Below are positions 17,260-25,768 of a stretch of DNA of 64,000 bases, in pieces. The notes under the pieces were generated by a model. The model made no database searches. It had not been told where the DNA came from and saw only the letters and a program-made list of their open reading frames with translations. The translations under genes were made by a program, and so were the position numbers. How positions within the stretch are numbered: position 1 is the first letter of the stretch; every line of letters begins with the position of its first letter. Source of the stretch: Planctomycetota bacterium (lineage in GTDB: Bacteria > Planctomycetota > Planctomycetia > Gemmatales > Gemmataceae); the NCBI GenBank assembly GCA_021413735.1, contig JAIOPV010000021.1, positions 1 to 64,000 of the forward strand, read 5' to 3'.

Positions 17260-19788
17260 ATGTTCCGAACCGCACTGTTCGTTCTCCTGATGGTTCCCGT
17301 TGCCGTTCACGCGGACGACACCGCGGGCTACGCGAAGCACGTCGAGCCGTTCTTCAAGGCGTACTGCAACGAATGCCACACCGGGGACAAGCCCAAAGGC
17401 GAGTTCCGCACCGACAGCAAAACGCTGCCGCCAAGCTTCATCGACCCCGCCACGAAAGGGAAATGGCGTGAGGTCGTGAACGTGCTGAATAGCCATGAGA
17501 TGCCACCCAAGAAGGCCAAGCAACCCAAGGCTGCGGAAGTGGCGGCGGTCGTTGATTGGGTCACGGAACAGGCAGTGCGTGCGGAGTTGTCGCAGCGAGG
17601 CAACTCGGTCGTATTCCGTCGACTGAACCGCGACGAATACCGCAACACGATCCGCGACCTCATCGGCATCGACTTCGACGTGAGCGGCTTTCCGCAAGAC
17701 CCCGCTGCCGGTGGCTTCGACAACAACGGTGGTGCGTTGAGCATGTCGCCGTTGCACCTCGAAACATACATGAACGCCGCTCGGCAGATCATCGATCGGA
17801 CCATCGTGGAAGGCGAGCGTCCGAAGGCGATCAAGTGGCGGTTCGAGCCGAAGGTTGGCCCCGCGGACCGCACCCGGCTTCGCCTCGATGAACGCAACAA
17901 CCCGCTCGTCAACGGCGGCAACAACAAGCAAGACGGCGAGTGGGTCGTGATTCACCATGACTCCTGGGACAAGCACGTCGGTGCTCGTGATTTCCGGGTG
18001 CCGGTCGCGGGGAACTACGCCATTCGCGTGAAGGCTGCCGGCACCGTGCCGGGTCGCGCTGATGTCGTGAAATCGGCCGACAAGATTCTGCTGGCACGCC
18101 GCGAGGAGCAGGACAAGAAGAACCCCAAGGGTGCGCAGTACACGAAGGCCCAGCATGAACGCGACCTCGAACACTTCCGCACGGATCGCATGTACGACTA
18201 CGGTTCGCCGCGTGTGAAGCTGACGCTGCAACTCGGGCCGCAACCGCGCACGCTCGCTGAGTTCGACGCCCCGGGCACCAAGGACAAACCGCAAGTTCAC
18301 GAATTCATCACACGGTTCACGACCGAATCGGCCGGCATCGGTTTCGAGTATGCGTACAGCATTCCGCGAGTGCTGGAAAACTTCTGGTTCCAGGGTCGCG
18401 ATGAGTTCGTGCGGCCCGAGTTGCTGATTAGCTGGTTCGAGGTCGAGGGGCCGTTGTTCGACGCATGGCCGCCGAGTTCGCACACCGCCATCCTGTTCGA
18501 TTCGCCGACACGCACCAAGGACGAACGCGCTTACGCTGCGGAAGTGCTGTCGCGGTTCATGCGGAAGGCGTATCGCCGTCCGGTGACGGAAAGCGAAGTT
18601 GCCGTGAAGTTGAAGCACTTCGACGCGGCAAGGAGCGACGGAGCCAGCTTTGTTGAGGCGATGAAGCGACCGCTGACGGCGGTGTTGGCGTCGCCGCACT
18701 TCTTGTTTCTGGTCGAACCGGTTGGCAGCGTCGGCACCAAACCGCGACCGCTGAACGATCACGAACTCGCCACACGGCTGTCGTACTTCTTGTGGTCGAG
18801 CGTACCCGACGCGGAACTGATTCGGCTCGCGGATGCCGGCAAACTGACGGACCGCACGGAACGCCTCAAGCAGCTCGACCGCATGTTGAAGGACGCGAAG
18901 AACGACGCTTTCGTGCGAAACTTCGCGGGGCAGTGGTTGAACCTTCGCGATGTCGGATCGAACCCGCCCGCCCCGGACCTGTACCCGCAATACGACCGGC
19001 ATCTCGAAGTGTCGATTGTGAAGGAGAGCGAGGCGTTCTTCCGCACGATTCTGGCCGAGGATCTCGACTCGCGAAACTTCATCAAGTCGGACTTCGTGAC
19101 GATCAATGAACGCCTCGCCCGCGCTTACGGCATCGACGGCGTGAAGGGCGACGAGTTCCGCAAGGTGCCGGTGCTGAAGGGCGTGCATCGCGGAGGCATT
19201 CCGACGCAGGCATCCGTGCTAACGATCACGTCGAACGGCACACGCACGTCGCCAGTGAAGCGAGGCACCTGGATTCTGAAGACGCTCATGGGTATTGATC
19301 CCGGGCTGCCGTTGGCGAACGCGGGCGAGATTGCTCCGAAAGTGCCCGGCATCGACAAGGCGACCGTGCGGAAGCGACTGGAGATTCACCGCACACTCGA
19401 TCAGTGCGCCAGGTGCCACAGCAAGATCGATCCACTGGGGTTCGCGTTGGAGAACTTCAACGCGGCGGGCGAGTGGCGCGAACAGGAGGGGTTCGGTTAC
19501 AAGGGTCGCATTCAGCCGAACGATCCGAAGATCGACACGAGTTCCGAGATGATCGACGGCACGAAGATCGTTGGCGTCGAGGGCTTGCAGGAGGCGATGT
19601 TGAAGCAGGAAGACTTGTTCTTGAGCTGCCTCGCGACCAAGGTACTGACGTTCGCATTGGGTCGCGAGTTGGGGTTGGCGGATCAATCAACCGTGAAGGC
19701 CGCCGTGACGCACATGAAGGCGAACGGCCGCACGCTGAAGTCGCTGCTGCGATTCGTAGCAACCAGCGAACCGTTCGAGACTAAGTAA
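17260..19788 (+). CDS. PSCyt1-type c-heme protein with DUF1587/1592/1588/1585 domains
   Basis: An 842-residue exported protein of the planctomycete cytomic DUF1592 group. A signal peptide (MFRTALFVLLMVPVAVHA) is followed by a c-type heme site CNECH (near residue 36). The DUF1587 part has RRLNRDEYRNTIRDLIG, followed by a carbohydrate-binding-like middle part. The DUF1595/1592/1588 part has HELATRLSYFLWSSVPD, and the DUF1585 C-terminus is present. A second CxxCH is seen in CARCHSKIDPLGFALENF. Such proteins are normally encoded next to a DUF1552 protein, which here lies at 20875-22212, with three small genes in between. The role is unknown; redox or extracellular polymer degradation has been suggested for the group. 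Confidence 0.92.
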   Translation: MFRTALFVLLMVPVAVHADDTAGYAKHVEPFFKAYCNECHTGDKPKGEFRTDSKTLPPSFIDPATKGKWREVVNVLNSHEMPPKKAKQPKAAEVAAVVDWVTEQAVRAELSQRGNSVVFRRLNRDEYRNTIRDLIGIDFDVSGFPQDPAAGGFDNNGGALSMSPLHLETYMNAARQIIDRTIVEGERPKAIKWRFEPKVGPADRTRLRLDERNNPLVNGGNNKQDGEWVVIHHDSWDKHVGARDFRVPVAGNYAIRVKAAGTVPGRADVVKSADKILLARREEQDKKNPKGAQYTKAQHERDLEHFRTDRMYDYGSPRVKLTLQLGPQPRTLAEFDAPGTKDKPQVHEFITRFTTESAGIGFEYAYSIPRVLENFWFQGRDEFVRPELLISWFEVEGPLFDAWPPSSHTAILFDSPTRTKDERAYAAEVLSRFMRKAYRRPVTESEVAVKLKHFDAARSDGASFVEAMKRPLTAVLASPHFLFLVEPVGSVGTKPRPLNDHELATRLSYFLWSSVPDAELIRLADAGKLTDRTERLKQLDRMLKDAKNDAFVRNFAGQWLNLRDVGSNPPAPDLYPQYDRHLEVSIVKESEAFFRTILAEDLDSRNFIKSDFVTINERLARAYGIDGVKGDEFRKVPVLKGVHRGGIPTQASVLTITSNGTRTSPVKRGTWILKTLMGIDPGLPLANAGEIAPKVPGIDKATVRKRLEIHRTLDQCARCHSKIDPLGFALENFNAAGEWREQEGFGYKGRIQPNDPKIDTSSEMIDGTKIVGVEGLQEAMLKQEDLFLSCLATKVLTFALGRELGLADQSTVKAAVTHMKANGRTLKSLLRFVATSEPFETK

Positions 19789-19847
19789 CCTTTTGGCGAG
19801 ATGCGTTGGTGCCAGCGTGCGAGATACCGAAACCGGAGGGCATTGGG

Positions 19848-20189
19848 GTGAAGATTGGGTGCCATTGCGGTGAAGTCATCGTCGACCAGACCGACAACCT
19901 GCCGTTCAAGGGGCACTTGATCCCGGACCAGGAGTGGTTCACCAACTACGACAGCATTGACGACGAGGTAATCGATCCCCTCGTCGAAGGGCGGTTAGAT
20001 AAGAAGGCCGCTTACCGCTTGTCGCGGTTGATCATCAGTCGCTTATCCCGGCTTGTGTGGCAGTGCCCAGCATGCGGTCGTTTGTACGTTGAGGGTCTCG
20101 ATAACCAACTCCGATGCTTCCTGCCCGAAGGAGAGCCTTTCGATCGCGAAGTTCTCCGTAGTAGACAAAACCAGATAGCTCATGATTGA
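19848..20189 (+). CDS. Small zinc-ribbon-like protein, unknown function
   Basis: A 113-residue protein with two cysteine pairs: CHC near the N-terminus (VKIGCHCGEVIVDQTDNLPF) and CPACG in the second half (VWQCPACGRLYVEG). These fit a four-Cys zinc site. The start chosen is the GTG at 19848, with ggaggg about 8 bases upstream; a TTG at 19806 would add 14 residues. I do not recognise a named family. It is the first of three small genes wedged between the DUF1592 and DUF1552 genes, on the same strand. Confidence 0.65.
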   Translation: MKIGCHCGEVIVDQTDNLPFKGHLIPDQEWFTNYDSIDDEVIDPLVEGRLDKKAAYRLSRLIISRLSRLVWQCPACGRLYVEGLDNQLRCFLPEGEPFDREVLRSRQNQIAHD

Positions 20190-20213
20190 CCAGCTTGAAT
20201 CACAGAGCCGTCG

Positions 20214-20480
20214 ATGGCTGCCACCGAACAATCTGAGAAGCTCGCGGAAGAAGCACGCCGCGGTCAAGAAGCCTTCGACCGACACGTTCGCCACAAGCTG
20301 CGTCCCGAAGACGACGGCAAGTATGTTGCCGTTGAGATCCACTCCGGCGACTACGAGCTTGATGCCGACGACTACCAAGCCATCGAACGTCTCTTGGCAC
20401 GGCTTCCGGAAGCAAGAATCTTCTTGCTTCGCGTTGGCTACCCGACGACTTACCGACTTGGTTTCGGCGGTGGGGCATGA
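20214..20480 (+). CDS. Small acidic protein coupled to an aspartic protease gene
   Basis: An 88-residue protein, charged and probably cytoplasmic, with the block DDGKYVAVEIHSGDYELDAD followed by a helix and ARIFLLRVGYPTTYRLGFGG. It resembles the small proteins commonly encoded directly upstream of clan AA retropepsin-like proteases. The TGA stop is embedded in the ATGATG start of the protease gene (4-base overlap), so the two are translationally coupled and likely work together. An antitoxin-like or substrate role is possible but not shown. Confidence 0.7.
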   Translation: MAATEQSEKLAEEARRGQEAFDRHVRHKLRPEDDGKYVAVEIHSGDYELDADDYQAIERLLARLPEARIFLLRVGYPTTYRLGFGGGA

Positions 20481-20845
20481 TGCTGGGCTGCGTCAACGCT
20501 CGTCTCGAAGCAAAACTTCGGCTGACGATCATCGGTCCCACGGGAATAACGCTTGTTGTCGATGCGATCATCGACACCGGGTTCAGCGGTGCCCTGATTC
20601 TTCCGAGCGCAACGGTGGCAGCGCTTGGGCTTGTCAGACGGTTTATCGGCACCGCCATGTTGGGCGATGGCACCACTCGCACCTTCGACACATTCGGTGC
20701 GGAAGTTGTCTGGAACGGAGCGGCTCGCGGAATCGTTGTGTCAGCCCTCGGGAACGAAGCGCTGGTCGGCACAGGCTTGTTGTCCGGCCACAAACTGACG
20801 ATTGTCCTTGAAGACGGCGGCGCGGTCGAAGTGGAACCGCTGTGA
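20477..20845 (+). CDS. Clan AA (retropepsin-like) aspartic protease
   Basis: A 122-residue single-domain protein with the active-site motif DTGFSG (VVDAIIDTGFSGALILPS), followed by the conserved hydrophobic-hydrophobic-Gly pattern (ALVGTGLLSGHKLTIVLEDG). Bacterial clan AA proteases of this size act as homodimers, each chain giving one catalytic Asp. No signal peptide is seen, so it is cytoplasmic. It overlaps its small upstream partner by four bases and ends just before the DUF1552 gene. The substrate is unknown. Confidence 0.82.
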   Translation: MMLGCVNARLEAKLRLTIIGPTGITLVVDAIIDTGFSGALILPSATVAALGLVRRFIGTAMLGDGTTRTFDTFGAEVVWNGAARGIVVSALGNEALVGTGLLSGHKLTIVLEDGGAVEVEPL

Positions 20846-20874
20846 ACATGAACCGAACTCGGTGGAGTTTCCCC

Positions 20875-22212
20875 ATGATCCCTCGTCAGCTTTCGCGCAG
20901 GCACGTGCTTCGCGCCACCGGGGCGGCCGTCGCGTTGCCGTTCCTCGAAGCGATGCTGCCACGGCTGCAGTCGGCACCGTCCACGTTCAAGCCGTGGGAG
21001 AAGTCGTCGCTCGCGGCCACGCCGCGAGTCATCACCTGCTATGTTCCCAACGGCGTCAACATCCTCGAATGGGTGCCGAAGGACTCCGGCGAGAAATACA
21101 CCTTATCGCCGACGCTCACGGCGTTGAAGGACTACCGCAACGACTTCACCGTGATTACCGGGCTGGGGCATCCGGCGTCGCAGGGCGGGCACAGCGGTGC
21201 CGACACTTGGCTCACGGCCGCAAATCTGAAGGCGAAGCCCGGCGCCGACTACACCAACACCGTTTCAGCCGACCAGATCGCGGCACAACTCCACGGCAAG
21301 AAGACACGGTTTCCGTCGATCCAGCTTGGGGATATGTCAGGCACCGGCGGCGCTGGCCACAGTCACACACTGTCCTTCGACATCAACGGCACGCCGCTTC
21401 CGTCCGAGAACTCGCCGCGTCGGCTGTTCGAGCGACTGTTCGTGCCGGATTCCGCGGGCGATCGTGCTGCCACCCTGAAACGCTACGCCGAACGGCGTTC
21501 CATTCTCGATGATCTCGCAGGGGAAACGGCTCAACTCAACGGCAAGCTCGGCACCACCGACCGCAAGAAGCTCGACGAATACCTCAGCAGCGTTCGCGAA
21601 ACCGAGAAGCAGGTCGAGCGGATGCAGGGGTGGGTTGATGTGCCGAAGCCGAAGGTCGCGGACACGGGCCTGCAACTCGGCAGTCAGCCCATGAATGGAC
21701 ACGACCGCCCGATGTGGCTCGATGTCATGCTGGAACTGTCGTACCTCGCGTTCATCACCGACCTGACGCGGGTCATCACGTTCGAGTGGAGTCGCGAGGC
21801 GGGCGGTTACGGTGGTGGCGGCGAGAACCACCACGAGCTTTCGCACCACGGCGGCGACAAGGGAATGCTCGACAAACTCGCCGTGATCGACCAGTTCCAC
21901 CTGTCGCGACTGGGTCGCTTCATGGGGATGCTGAAGTCCACGAGCGAGGCCGATGGCAACATGCTCGACCGCACGATGATCGTGTTCGGGTCCGGGATGA
22001 ACAGCGGGGCGGGGGGTGAGCATTCGCCGCGGAACTTGCCGCTGGTGGTCGCGGGTGGACACAAGCTGGGCTTAAAGCTGGGTCGGCATTTATCGCACAA
22101 TCCGGAGAAACACCCGCCGATGTCGAATGTGTTGCTGACGCTGATTCAGAAAATGGGTGTCGAAACCCCTCGATTCGCCGACAGCACCGGCACCCTCACG
22201 GGTCTGGTTTGA
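20875..22212 (+). CDS. DUF1552 secreted protein, partner of the DUF1592 protein
   Basis: A 445-residue protein of the DUF1552 family. The N-terminus has a twin-arginine-like signal (LSRRHVLRATGAAVALPFLE), suggesting Tat export. The family blocks ITCYVPNGVNILEWVPK, TGLGHPASQGGHSGADTWL and FGSGMNSGAGGEHSPRNLPL are clear; the last resembles the alkaline-phosphatase-superfamily core shared with DUF1501. The ATG at 20875 is preferred because ggtggag precedes it; a GTG at 20842, overlapping the protease stop, and an ATG at 20848 are alternatives. It is the expected partner of the gene at 17260-19788. Confidence 0.9.
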   Translation: MIPRQLSRRHVLRATGAAVALPFLEAMLPRLQSAPSTFKPWEKSSLAATPRVITCYVPNGVNILEWVPKDSGEKYTLSPTLTALKDYRNDFTVITGLGHPASQGGHSGADTWLTAANLKAKPGADYTNTVSADQIAAQLHGKKTRFPSIQLGDMSGTGGAGHSHTLSFDINGTPLPSENSPRRLFERLFVPDSAGDRAATLKRYAERRSILDDLAGETAQLNGKLGTTDRKKLDEYLSSVRETEKQVERMQGWVDVPKPKVADTGLQLGSQPMNGHDRPMWLDVMLELSYLAFITDLTRVITFEWSREAGGYGGGGENHHELSHHGGDKGMLDKLAVIDQFHLSRLGRFMGMLKSTSEADGNMLDRTMIVFGSGMNSGAGGEHSPRNLPLVVAGGHKLGLKLGRHLSHNPEKHPPMSNVLLTLIQKMGVETPRFADSTGTLTGLV

Positions 22213-22235
22213 GCAGGCCAATCATGCAAGAACTA

Positions 22236-22304
22236 CGAGCCACGGGGTTATCCCCGTGGTCTTTTCTTCTCGCAACACGCACGGGAATAACCCCCCACGG
22301 CTCG
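22236..22304. repeat. Palindromic element, gagccacggggt type
   Basis: The left arm 22236-22258 (cgagccacggggttatcccc...) and right arm 22278-22304 pair imperfectly. The left arm itself holds the hairpin ccacgggg-ttat-ccccgtgg. It is of the same type as the perfect element at 46028-46096. It lies just after the DUF1552 gene and may end its transcript. Confidence 0.7.
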
Positions 22305-22443
22305 CTCTCCAAAAACTTTGGACCGGCCAGTTGGTTGAAGCCGTGCTGGGGTCCGAGTACAATCAGCCAGTCGGGAACGCCCAACCGACCCGACCCCACG
22401 GCGACCTCTCCCCGGCCGCCAAGAATGGAATGCGAGGTTCACG

Positions 22444-22776
22444 GTGCTGGTGACAGTCTCCGCCCGGCACGGGCACTTGAATGATGACGTGCAAAAACAA
22501 CTGCACGAAAAGGCCGAGAAGCTCCTTCACTTCTTCGACCGACTCACCTCAATCGTCGTCACGGTGGACTTGCACCGCGACCGCGATAACAAACTCGGCG
22601 TCGAAATTATCGCGCACGCCGAGCATAAACACGAGTTCGTGGCCACCGACCGAGATGTCGAAATCGAACCGGCATTCCAGTTGGCCAGCGCTCATATGAA
22701 GCAGCAACTCAAGAGCTACAAAGAAAAGCTGCAAGATCACCGACGCGATCCATCGCCCAAAGATGGTTCCTCGTGA
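22444..22776 (+). CDS. hpf: Ribosome hibernation promoting factor, short form (HPF/RaiA family)
   Basis: A 110-residue protein of the HPF/YfiA family, which binds the 30S decoding region and inactivates ribosomes in stationary phase. The family pattern is clear: VTVSARHGHLNDDVQ at the start, a helix with KAEKLLHFFDRLTSI, the central strand VVTVDLHRDRDNKLGVEII and ATDRDVEIEPAFQLA. It lacks the C-terminal dimerisation domain of long HPF. It starts with GTG at 22444. It heads a row of hpf, ptsN, ptsH and ptsI, which parallels the hpf-ptsN-npr order of the proteobacterial rpoN operon. Confidence 0.88.
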   Translation: MLVTVSARHGHLNDDVQKQLHEKAEKLLHFFDRLTSIVVTVDLHRDRDNKLGVEIIAHAEHKHEFVATDRDVEIEPAFQLASAHMKQQLKSYKEKLQDHRRDPSPKDGSS

Positions 22777-22843
22777 GCGGGAGGAAGTCGTGGATTCATG
22801 TGCCGTCAGCTCGCCGGGAACGCCGCGCCGAGGAGACTCCGGA

Positions 22844-23353
22844 ATGAGATTGACTAACTTCCTCGTCCGCGACGCGATCATCCCGCGCCTGTCTGTCTCG
22901 GCCGCCGGGGTCAACCCAGACGACGCCGAAGCGGTTGCTCGTGTCAAAGAACAAGTCGTCGCCGAGATGGCGGGTTCGCTTCGCGCGGCGGGTTGCTTCC
23001 GCGACGGAGATCTGCCCGATATCGTGAAGGCGGTGATGAATCGCGAACGGATCGGCACAACCGGCATCGGCCAGGGGATTGCCATCCCCCACACCCGACA
23101 TGCCGCCATCGACCGCCTGATTGGTACACTCGCCCTCGCGGGTAACGGCCTGCCGTTCAAGAGCCTTGATTCCGAGCCTGCGTTCGTGTTCGTGCTGTTG
23201 CTGTCGCCACACGATCAACCCGGAGTTCACCTCCGCGCTCTCGAAGCGGTCGTGCGGACGATGCGAGACGAAGAGTTCGTGAAAAAGCTGCGAGCCTGCA
23301 CAACGCAGGACGAAATCTGGAACCTGTTGGAGACGGCTGCCCCCGGTTGGTGA
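22844..23353 (+). CDS. ptsN: PTS EIIA-type regulatory protein (PtsN-like)
   Basis: A 169-residue EIIA-Ntr/fructose-type domain that accepts a phosphate from HPr. The phosphorylatable His is His83 in GIAIPHTRH, followed by the family blocks FVFVLLLSPHDQPGVHLRAL and MRDEEFVKKLRACT. No EIIB or EIIC transporter is encoded nearby, so a regulatory role is likely. The start is the ATG at 22844 (MRLTNFL), with aggag 9 bases upstream; upstream in-frame codons overlap the end of hpf. Part of the hpf-ptsN-ptsH-ptsI run. Confidence 0.88.
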   Translation: MRLTNFLVRDAIIPRLSVSAAGVNPDDAEAVARVKEQVVAEMAGSLRAAGCFRDGDLPDIVKAVMNRERIGTTGIGQGIAIPHTRHAAIDRLIGTLALAGNGLPFKSLDSEPAFVFVLLLSPHDQPGVHLRALEAVVRTMRDEEFVKKLRACTTQDEIWNLLETAAPGW

Positions 23354-23394
23354 GATGAGTCTCGACGAGAACGAGCGACGGGAAGGGCGGACCC

Positions 23395-23772
23395 ATGACA
23401 CTCAAAATACCGAGGAACGAGACCGGGCCAACGGACCGCACCCCGGCATCGAGCGCGGTCGCGACTCCACCAGGCGGGGTTCCAGCGGTGAATGGTCCAT
23501 TGCGTCGAACTGTCCGAGTCGTGAATCCGCTTGGCTTGCACATGCGGGCAGCGGATCGGTTCTCGCGAGCCGCCAGGCTTCACGCCTGCGAAGTCTGGGT
23601 CTGGCACGGAGATGTTCGAGCCGACGGTAAGGATCTTTGGGCCTTGATCGGGCTTGTTGTGATGCCCGATTCGGAAGTGATTCTGGAAGTGGATGGCCCC
23701 GACGCGGCAGCCACAATCGAGCCATTGTGCGAAATCCTCGCCGCTCCCGGTGGGGAAGATTACACCAACTGA
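23395..23772 (+). CDS. ptsH: HPr-like phosphocarrier with Asp at the Ser46 position
   Basis: A 125-residue protein whose residues 37-120 form an HPr domain. The catalytic His is His49 in NPLGLHMRAADR, with the conserved Arg two residues later; the usual Pro after that Arg is Ala. At the position of regulatory Ser46 (normally KS in KSIMG or KSLFK) the sequence is DGKDLWALIGL, that is Asp80. In Bacillus HPr a Ser46Asp change mimics the seryl-phosphorylated form, so this carrier would be locked in that state and needs no HPr kinase; none is seen here. A Pro/Thr-rich N-terminal extension of about 36 residues precedes the domain. A GTG at 23488 would remove most of it. Confidence 0.85.
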   Translation: MTLKIPRNETGPTDRTPASSAVATPPGGVPAVNGPLRRTVRVVNPLGLHMRAADRFSRAARLHACEVWVWHGDVRADGKDLWALIGLVVMPDSEVILEVDGPDAAATIEPLCEILAAPGGEDYTN

Positions 23773-23837
23773 CCCGCCCCGGCACGCCCGAGCCGACTGC
23801 GGAGACCTCAAAAAACCTAGGGCCCGGACCCCGGCGA

Positions 23838-25613
23838 ATGGAAATCCGGCACCACGGAATCGCAGTCTCCCCCGGTGTGGCCATCGGGCCGGCTTTCGTT
23901 ATCCACACCGAGGGTGTCCGGATCACGCATCAGACGGTTTCCCCCGAACATATCCCATGTGAAATTAATCGGCTCCACAAGGCGCTTGAAGAAGCTGCAA
24001 CCGAGGCTCGCGAGAATCGGCTGCGAATCACGGCACTCCACGGTGCCGCCATCGGCAACATCTTCGCCGCGCAGGGGTCGATCTTCGAGGATCCCGGCTT
24101 CCGCAATCAGACCGAAACGCTCATCCGAACGCAGTGTTTCTCCGCCGAATACGCCGTTAGCCGCGTCATGCGTGAATTCGTGCGGCGACTGGAAGAGTCC
24201 GCCCTCAAGAGCGTCGCGGAACAGCACAAGGCCGAAGTTCGCCGCCGGGCCAAGGACTTTATCGACATCGAGCGACAGATTCTCCTCCTCTTGCAAGGTG
24301 AAAACTCGGAGCCGCTTGGAGAACTGACCGAACCGGTCATCATCTTGGCGGCCGATCTGATGCCTTCCGAAACCGCCGACTTCTCCCCTCGGACGGTTCA
24401 TGCTTTCGCCACCGAAAGTGGCGGCGGCACGAGCCACACCGCGATTCTCGCGGGTGCGCTCGAAATTCCCGCAGTCGTTGGACTGGGTCGATTCCTGTCC
24501 GACGTCTCAGGCGGCGATACCGTCATCGTGGACGGCGAGGAGGGGATACTCATTATCGACCCGGACGAAGCCACGATCGCCCGGTACGAGGAGAAGCGTG
24601 CCGCCGAGCGATCGCGAGCCGACCGATACGACTCACTTCGCGATAAGACTTCCACCACGAGCGACGGCACACCCATTCGCTTGCTCGGCAACATCGAACT
24701 GGCGCAAGAAGCCTCGCATTGCCTCGAACGCGGTGCCGAGGGCGTCGGGCTGTATCGCACCGAATTCCTGTACCTGAACAAGACTTCCGACCCAACCGAG
24801 GAAGAACACTTCGACGCATACCGCTCCGTGGTGCAAACCCTCGGCCCAACGCGGCCGGTTGTGATTCGTACCCTCGACCTCGGAGCCGACAAGTTTTCCA
24901 GCATGTCGGATGTTGTCGGCGTCGAGAAGAACCCGTTCCTGGGTCTGCGAAGCGTTCGCTTGTGTTTGCGAAAACTCGACTTGTTCAAGACGCAACTTCG
25001 GGCGATTCTGCGGGTCGCGGTACTCGGGAACGTGAAGGTCATGTTCCCGATGATTAGCACGGTCGATGAACTTCGCCAGTGCAAGGCGCTGCTGAACGAA
25101 GTGAAGGAAGACCTGGAGGATGCGGGAATCCCCTTCAAACGCGACCTGTCAGTCGGTACAATGATCGAAGTTCCGTCTGCCGCGCTCGTCGCCGACATCC
25201 TCGCCCGAGAAGTCGATTTCTTCTCGATCGGCACGAACGACTTGATTCAGTACACGCTGGCAGCGGACCGGAACAACGAAAACGTTGCGCATTTGTACAA
25301 CCCGACCGACCCAGCCGTCCTCCGATTAATCAAGAGGGTGGTCGAGGCAGCGGACAAGGAACAGATCGAAGTGAACGTTTGCGGAGAGATGAGCGGGGAA
25401 CCGCTCTACGCTCCGCTTCTGGTGGGCTTGGGACTTCGCCAATTGAGCGTCACCCCTCGGAAGGTGCCGGAGATCAAGAGGGTCATCCGGCAGTTGCGAG
25501 TGGACGAAGCCAAACGGCTCGCCGAGTACGCCCTGAACATGGACACCGCCCGCCACGTGGGCAGTTATTTACGAGACCAATTACGCCGTATCCTCCCCGA
25601 AGTGGCCGACTGA
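23838..25613 (+). CDS. ptsI: PTS enzyme I (phosphoenolpyruvate-protein phosphotransferase)
   Basis: A 591-residue enzyme I of normal length, which transfers phosphate from PEP to HPr. The phosphohistidine is His200 in GGGTSHTAILAGALEIPAV. The PEP-binding barrel is shown by GAEGVGLYRTEFLYL, by FSIGTNDLIQYTLAADRNNE and by the active-site Cys region VNVCGEMSGEP. The start is the ATG at 23838 (MEIRHHG); 67 upstream in-frame codons overlap ptsH and are not coding. There is no GAF domain, so it is the sugar-type rather than EI-Ntr form. The terminator-like hairpin at 25718-25759 fits the operon end. Confidence 0.93.
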   Translation: MEIRHHGIAVSPGVAIGPAFVIHTEGVRITHQTVSPEHIPCEINRLHKALEEAATEARENRLRITALHGAAIGNIFAAQGSIFEDPGFRNQTETLIRTQCFSAEYAVSRVMREFVRRLEESALKSVAEQHKAEVRRRAKDFIDIERQILLLLQGENSEPLGELTEPVIILAADLMPSETADFSPRTVHAFATESGGGTSHTAILAGALEIPAVVGLGRFLSDVSGGDTVIVDGEEGILIIDPDEATIARYEEKRAAERSRADRYDSLRDKTSTTSDGTPIRLLGNIELAQEASHCLERGAEGVGLYRTEFLYLNKTSDPTEEEHFDAYRSVVQTLGPTRPVVIRTLDLGADKFSSMSDVVGVEKNPFLGLRSVRLCLRKLDLFKTQLRAILRVAVLGNVKVMFPMISTVDELRQCKALLNEVKEDLEDAGIPFKRDLSVGTMIEVPSAALVADILAREVDFFSIGTNDLIQYTLAADRNNENVAHLYNPTDPAVLRLIKRVVEAADKEQIEVNVCGEMSGEPLYAPLLVGLGLRQLSVTPRKVPEIKRVIRQLRVDEAKRLAEYALNMDTARHVGSYLRDQLRRILPEVAD

Positions 25614-25717
25614 CCCGGAACCAATTCTCGACCAGGGGGCACCAAACCCTGGCAGGACGACCGGCGACACGGCACACGAACGGGTTGAGACAACGGGAGA
25701 GCGAAGTCATGCGAAGG

Positions 25718-25759
25718 AAAACGTAAAAGCTGATCGGGGACGATCCGTTTTTGCGTTTT
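25718..25759 (+). terminator. Terminator-like hairpin after ptsI
   Basis: An A-rich left arm (aaaacgtaaaa, 25718-25728) can pair with a T-rich right arm (tttttgcgtttt, 25748-25759). The inner stem gatcg-ggga-cgatc closes the loop. The pairing has mismatches. It fits the end of the hpf-ptsI transcript and argues that the next gene starts after it. Confidence 0.55.
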
Positions 25760-25768
25760 GCTTTGTGC

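Noticed and set aside
17239-19188. Long minus-strand open frame (649 codons)
   Set aside because: Antisense to the DUF1592-type c-heme gene; a composition shadow.
20214-20845. Antiphage defence module
   Set aside because: The small protein/aspartic protease pair is suggestive of a two-part module, but there is no other defence gene or mobile context to support it.
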